Shown: piece after piece, positions 61,210-64,000 of the stretch
Position numbering within the stretch: the first letter of the stretch is position 1
How the letters are laid out: each line of letters starts with the position of its first letter
Assembly: GCA_029216955.1 (NCBI GenBank)
Contig: JANAVB010010791.1
Coordinates: 8,795,826 to 8,859,825, forward strand
Source: Iris pallida
Taxonomy: Eukaryota > Streptophyta > Magnoliopsida > Asparagales > Iridaceae
DNA: 64,000 bases
Direction of reading: 5' to 3'
Translations under genes and position numbers: made by a program
Notes under the pieces: generated by a model
The model's input: only the letters and a program-made list of their open reading frames with translations
The model's database searches: none
Told to the model about the DNA's origin: nothing

Positions 61210-61601
61210 ATGGCAACCACACAACCTACATTTTCAAACTATGGTGAAGGACAATCCATAAATAGGCCACCCCTATTTGACGAAACTAACTACACCTATT
61301 GAAAAACTAGGATGAGTTTTTATCTCAAGTCTCTAGACTTTGATCTGTGGACCATCGTCACGGATGGTTACAAGAAACCTGCCAAAATAGCTGTCGAGGG
61401 GACTCTTGTTGAAAAACTCTATGACAAATATTCTGACCAGGAAAAGAAACAGGCAAGTCTAGATGCTAGGTCTAGTAATGCTCCCTTTTATGTAATTGAT
61501 AGGACTGAATTCAACAGGGTCTGTACATGCGCCACCTCACACGAAGTATGGAGGCTTCTAGAGGTGACTTATGAAGGAACCACACAAGTTAAAGAATCAA
61601 A
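61210..61601 (+). pseudogene. E7 gag (SIRE-type copia), truncated by E9
   Basis: ATG at 61210 (MATTQPTFSNYGEGQSIN) starts a frame typical of SIRE/Maximus gag: RPPLFDETNYTY, RMSFYLKSLDFDLWTIV, ATSHEVWRLLEVTYEGTTQV. Codon 31 is TGA where the family has Trp (TGG), in the NYTYW position. The frame ends at VKESN where E9 is inserted at 61602. Everything downstream (capsid C-terminus, zinc knuckle, pol) is missing from view. Gag would package the element RNA; this copy is dead twice over. Confidence 0.85.
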
Positions 61602-62655
61602 TGTAGGAACGATATAGTAAAGCGTAATACTCTAGAGGGGGGGTGAATAGAGTTGGCAGCGGAATAATGCTAAATAAAAAATGTTAGCAACACAATCACA
61701 GTATATAATCACAGTTAAAATAATGTAAAGGCAGAGTTCAGAAAGCAAACGCAAAGACAGCGATGTATACTGGTATCCCTCTGTTGAGGACTAATCCAGT
61801 CGGTAGAACTCTTGCTACCAGTTGAATCCACTATAGGAAAAACCGCAAGTTTTCTTACGAAGTCCTTGCAACTTCTACAACGCGAGCTTTGATACGAAGA
61901 ACTCGTCCAACTTCAAATGTGAAGAGGTATTCTTCAATCAAGCCTTCTGATTACAATCTCTCAGAAACTTCTAGACCGTACCGCACTGGCAAATCGACTA
62001 GAGGATTGTAACTGGCTTGGGATCTGAAAATGAAAGCTCTAGAAAAACTCTTTGGAAGGCAGAAAGCTTTTTAGATAGAGAGAAGATTGAAAGTGAATGA
62101 GTGTATTGAAATGATCGAAATCCATCTCTATTTATAGGAATTCCAAAGGGAGAACTCTGTCAGAATTCGGGCAGAATTCGGGCAGAACTCGATAAGCAAA
62201 TCTCGGTCAAATCCGCAACTGCAGGAGGACCAAGTTCCAGAGAATTCAAAAATCAAACGGCCACCAACTGAACTCTGGCCGAACTCTGGCCGAACTCTGG
62301 CCGAGTTCTGTCAGGGTTAGGTTAGGGTTTTTAAAATAGATTTTTGGTGATTTTTGAAAACCTTTTTGTAAACATTTTGATAGGTCATTTTAAAAACATT
62401 TTGAACTATTTGGGAGTAGCCTATTTGCCAGTACGACTCGGTGTACAACGTATTCCTAGACTCAAATAAAATGAAAAATTATATTGCATAGGAAGTACAG
62501 ACTCAAGTAGGCAAACAGATCTTCAGTCTTGAACGGAGTGAATATCCAATCTTGCTTATGTCCAAGGAGCTGAGATGTCCCAACAAGCTTCGTATATCCA
62601 GACAGAGTTTTGATCAATTATTAAAATTAGGTTGACTATGACCAATGTGCCAACA
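61602..62655 (-). repeat. E9 3' LTR (1054 bp)
   Basis: On minus it starts TGTTGGCACATTGG and ends CGTTCCTACA. It carries inverted GAACTCTGGCCGAACTCTGG-type repeats at 62150-62190 and 62268-62310. It is related to the E7 LTR. Confidence 0.88.
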
Positions 62656-62671
62656 ATCTCCCCCATTTTGA
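62656..62671 (-). other. E9 polypurine tract
   Basis: On minus, CAAAATGGGGGAGATT directly precedes the LTR, the typical polypurine tract of SIRE-type copia elements. Confidence 0.85.
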
Positions 62672-63210
62672 TAATTGACAAACTATGAATGATATAACAT
62701 TAAGCTAGTTCAAGCTTGTTTAACCTGTATTTAACTCAAAAAAAATGTTAGATCATTTTTAATTTTCTTCCCCTTTGTCACTTAGCAAAATAATTGCACA
62801 AGAGAAGGCTCCCCCGCATTAAATGCAGAAGGCTCCCCCGCAATCAATGCATAAGTAACAAATAGCGAGAAAACAAAAAGAAATATAGTATAAGAATTCG
62901 AGATATAGTATCACAGGAATGTAAAGTTTCTACAAATTATCATCACAGGCATGTATTGTTTCAAAAAACAAAAAAAATCTCAGGCATGCTATTACACAGG
63001 CAGTTTAAAATGGAGAAGCAGTATAAAGAGATAGTGCGTAAATAAAATGCTGAAATAAACTGAGATGTCATAAATGAAATATCAAAAACATGTCCATGAA
63101 GATAAAAAGTACTGATATCAAACTACAAAGTACTGATAAAAAGTAAATGATAAAAACTTGGAATGTCGGAGCATTTCCAAGTATACAATAGAATATCACT
63201 AATAATCAAA
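62672..63210 (-). other. E9 3' untranslated stretch
   Basis: AT-rich between the additional ORF and the polypurine tract, with a duplicated GAAGGCTCCCCCGCA near 62804-62842. No coding frame. Confidence 0.65.
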
Positions 63211-64000
63211 TCAGATCTCATCATCACTATCCTCATCAATATCATCAGCAGCGTGGCCAGCATGACCGGAAGTACCAGTACCAGAAGTACCAGCGCCAGT
63301 AGGATGAGTAGGGGCGCCAGCATAGAACTCACCAACGTAATCTCGAGGTGCACGATACCAGTCATAGGCGTTACCTGGCTGGAAGTAGGCATGAACAGCC
63401 TCATCCTCACAGCGGTAACCTGAAAAAGCTGGATCACGAGGGATGGAAGCAGCAGAGTGACCAGTCTGGGCAAAACGCAGATCGGCCAAAGAGTTTGCCA
63501 TCGCCTGGTAACGGGTGACATCGCGAAACTCTCGCTCGCGAGCCATGTCCGTCATCGAGACGTGCAAAGCTGATAAATGCTGATGTATGCCCTCAAAAGT
63601 CATGGCATACGGCTGATGTGGTAAAGATGGTGCAGTAGGAGGAGCAGGAGGTGGAGCTGAAGCAGTCCGGCTGCGACGAGAAAGCTGGAGTAACTTGGGC
63701 TCAGAGTCCTGAGTACAAGTCGATAGATCGATCTCGAATCGCTGAAAGATACGAGGGAGAATCATCGCGTAAGAGAGATTTCGATCTCTAGCACGACAAC
63801 GTCCCATCATCTGAATGATTGTCTTAGGGGTAGAAAAAGGAATCCCCTTAAGAATATGGTACATGGCGGACAGCTCAAGCGAAGTCACATCATCCTTGGA
63901 AGTGGATTTTGGAAGAAGAGTAGAGTAGATGATGCGATACAATTCGTAGTTGAACAAGTTCAGGTTGTTAGCCTTGAACTTTCCAGAACGTACTCTGTCA
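63211..64000 (-). CDS. E9 additional 3' ORF (plant retrotransposon domain), partial
   Basis: Open on minus from the window end to the stop at 63211, with an internal Met at 63957. Recognisable text is SLELSAMYHILKGIPFSTPK, MMGRCRARDRNLSYAMILPR and a later AREREFRDVTRYQAMANSLA. It resembles the plant-transposon domain proteins encoded 3' of pol in SIRE/Maximus elements, sometimes loosely called env-like. The middle is Pro/Ala-rich, the 115-160 region may be helical, and the tail is acidic (DDIDEDSDDE). I see no signal peptide or membrane segment in the visible part. Function is unknown. The N-terminus lies outside the window. Confidence 0.7.
   Translation of the reverse strand, partial: DRVRSGKFKANNLNLFNYELYRIIYSTLLPKSTSKDDVTSLELSAMYHILKGIPFSTPKTIIQMMGRCRARDRNLSYAMILPRIFQRFEIDLSTCTQDSEPKLLQLSRRSRTASAPPPAPPTAPSLPHQPYAMTFEGIHQHLSALHVSMTDMAREREFRDVTRYQAMANSLADLRFAQTGHSAASIPRDPAFSGYRCEDEAVHAYFQPGNAYDWYRAPRDYVGEFYAGAPTHPTGAGTSGTGTSGHAGHAADDIDEDSDDEI

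Larger units (their letters stand above)
51207..61601 (+). mobile_element. E7: SIRE/Maximus-like Ty1/copia element, 5' LTR and start of gag
   Basis: The 5' LTR is in two parts, 51207-51769 and 60713-61154 (about 1 kb), split by E8. It matches the E9 LTR, for example AGTCAACCTAATCTTGATAA at 51229 against the E9 LTR start. An iMet-type PBS and a gag start follow. Sequence is lost where E9 begins at 61602. The rest of E7 is not visible in the window. Confidence 0.82.
61602..64000 (-). mobile_element. E9: SIRE/Maximus-like copia element, 3' part (runs off window)
   Basis: The 3' LTR 61602-62655, a polypurine tract and the additional 3' ORF of this lineage are visible on minus. It is inserted in the E7 gag; the left TSD should be TCAAA (61597-61601), but the right one lies outside. 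gag-pol is beyond 64000. Confidence 0.85.

Noticed and set aside
1..64000. A host gene, tRNA or rRNA hidden between elements
   Set aside because: The inter-element gaps (2557-3063, 22967-23895, 46455-49200) show no coding frame with recognisable domains and no tRNA-like A/B boxes or cloverleaf noticed by eye.
61210..64000. E7 and E9 as the two LTRs of one SIRE element
   Set aside because: They are in opposite orientation. E9 begins inside E7 gag, and a polypurine tract and 3' ORF lie beside the E9 LTR, so they are two separate insertions.

Overview
The window is plant nuclear DNA made almost entirely of nested transposable elements. I found no supportable host gene, rRNA, tRNA or CRISPR array. 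The evidence for a plant is two chromodomain-bearing Ty3/gypsy elements (chromoviruses, probably Tekay/Del lineage), a Tat-lineage gypsy fragment, SIRE/Maximus-type Ty1/copia elements, a Mutator-like element (MULE) carrying a Ulp1-type protease gene, and an En/Spm-type CACTA element. A eudicot is likely but not proven.

Layout. (E0) 1-2556 is the right part of a long gypsy LTR in plus orientation. (E1) 3064-22961 is a minus-strand chromovirus with ~3.3 kb LTRs and a GGTTC target-site duplication (TSD). Its gag-pol is broken, and its 5' LTR was split by (E2) 12951-21012, a younger minus-strand chromovirus with two 1578-bp LTRs, TSD GGAAG and a tRNA-iMet primer-binding site. (E3) 23896-46449 is a plus-strand gypsy-type element with TSD AATAG. 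Its LTRs are ~3.4 kb but its internal region is only 0.94 kb and non-coding. Its right LTR was split by (E4), a ~14.9 kb MULE at about 29478-44336. The MULE has convergent genes: a Ulp1/Kaonashi-like gene on plus and a transposase gene on minus. Introns of both genes, and other non-coding parts of the element, carry the same ~30-bp palindromic minisatellite. One of those arrays was split by (E5), a CACTA element at 37060-43500 with TSD TTT, which keeps its TIRs and AGCGACGT subterminal arrays but has lost the TNP2 catalytic core.

Further right, (E6) is a truncated Tat-type gypsy integrase/RNase H fragment (49544-51206) next to unclassified repetitive DNA. (E7) is a SIRE-like copia element whose 5' LTR starts near 51207. 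That LTR was split by (E8) 51770-60707, a non-coding chromovirus-derived element with two 2560-bp LTRs. The E7 gag, beginning at 61210, was then cut by (E9), a second SIRE-like element on minus that runs off the window end. E9 shows its 3' LTR, a polypurine tract and the additional 3' ORF of that lineage.

The nested insertions give a relative order: copia-like remnant < E1 < E2; E3 < E4 < E5; E6 < E7 < E8 and E9. No element looks autonomous within the window. The least ordinary features are the palindromic intron arrays of the Ulp1-bearing MULE, a frame-restoring 70-bp intron-like gap in the E1 integrase, twin hairpins conserved between LTRs of different elements, and a shared non-iMet leader motif in three chromovirus-type elements.
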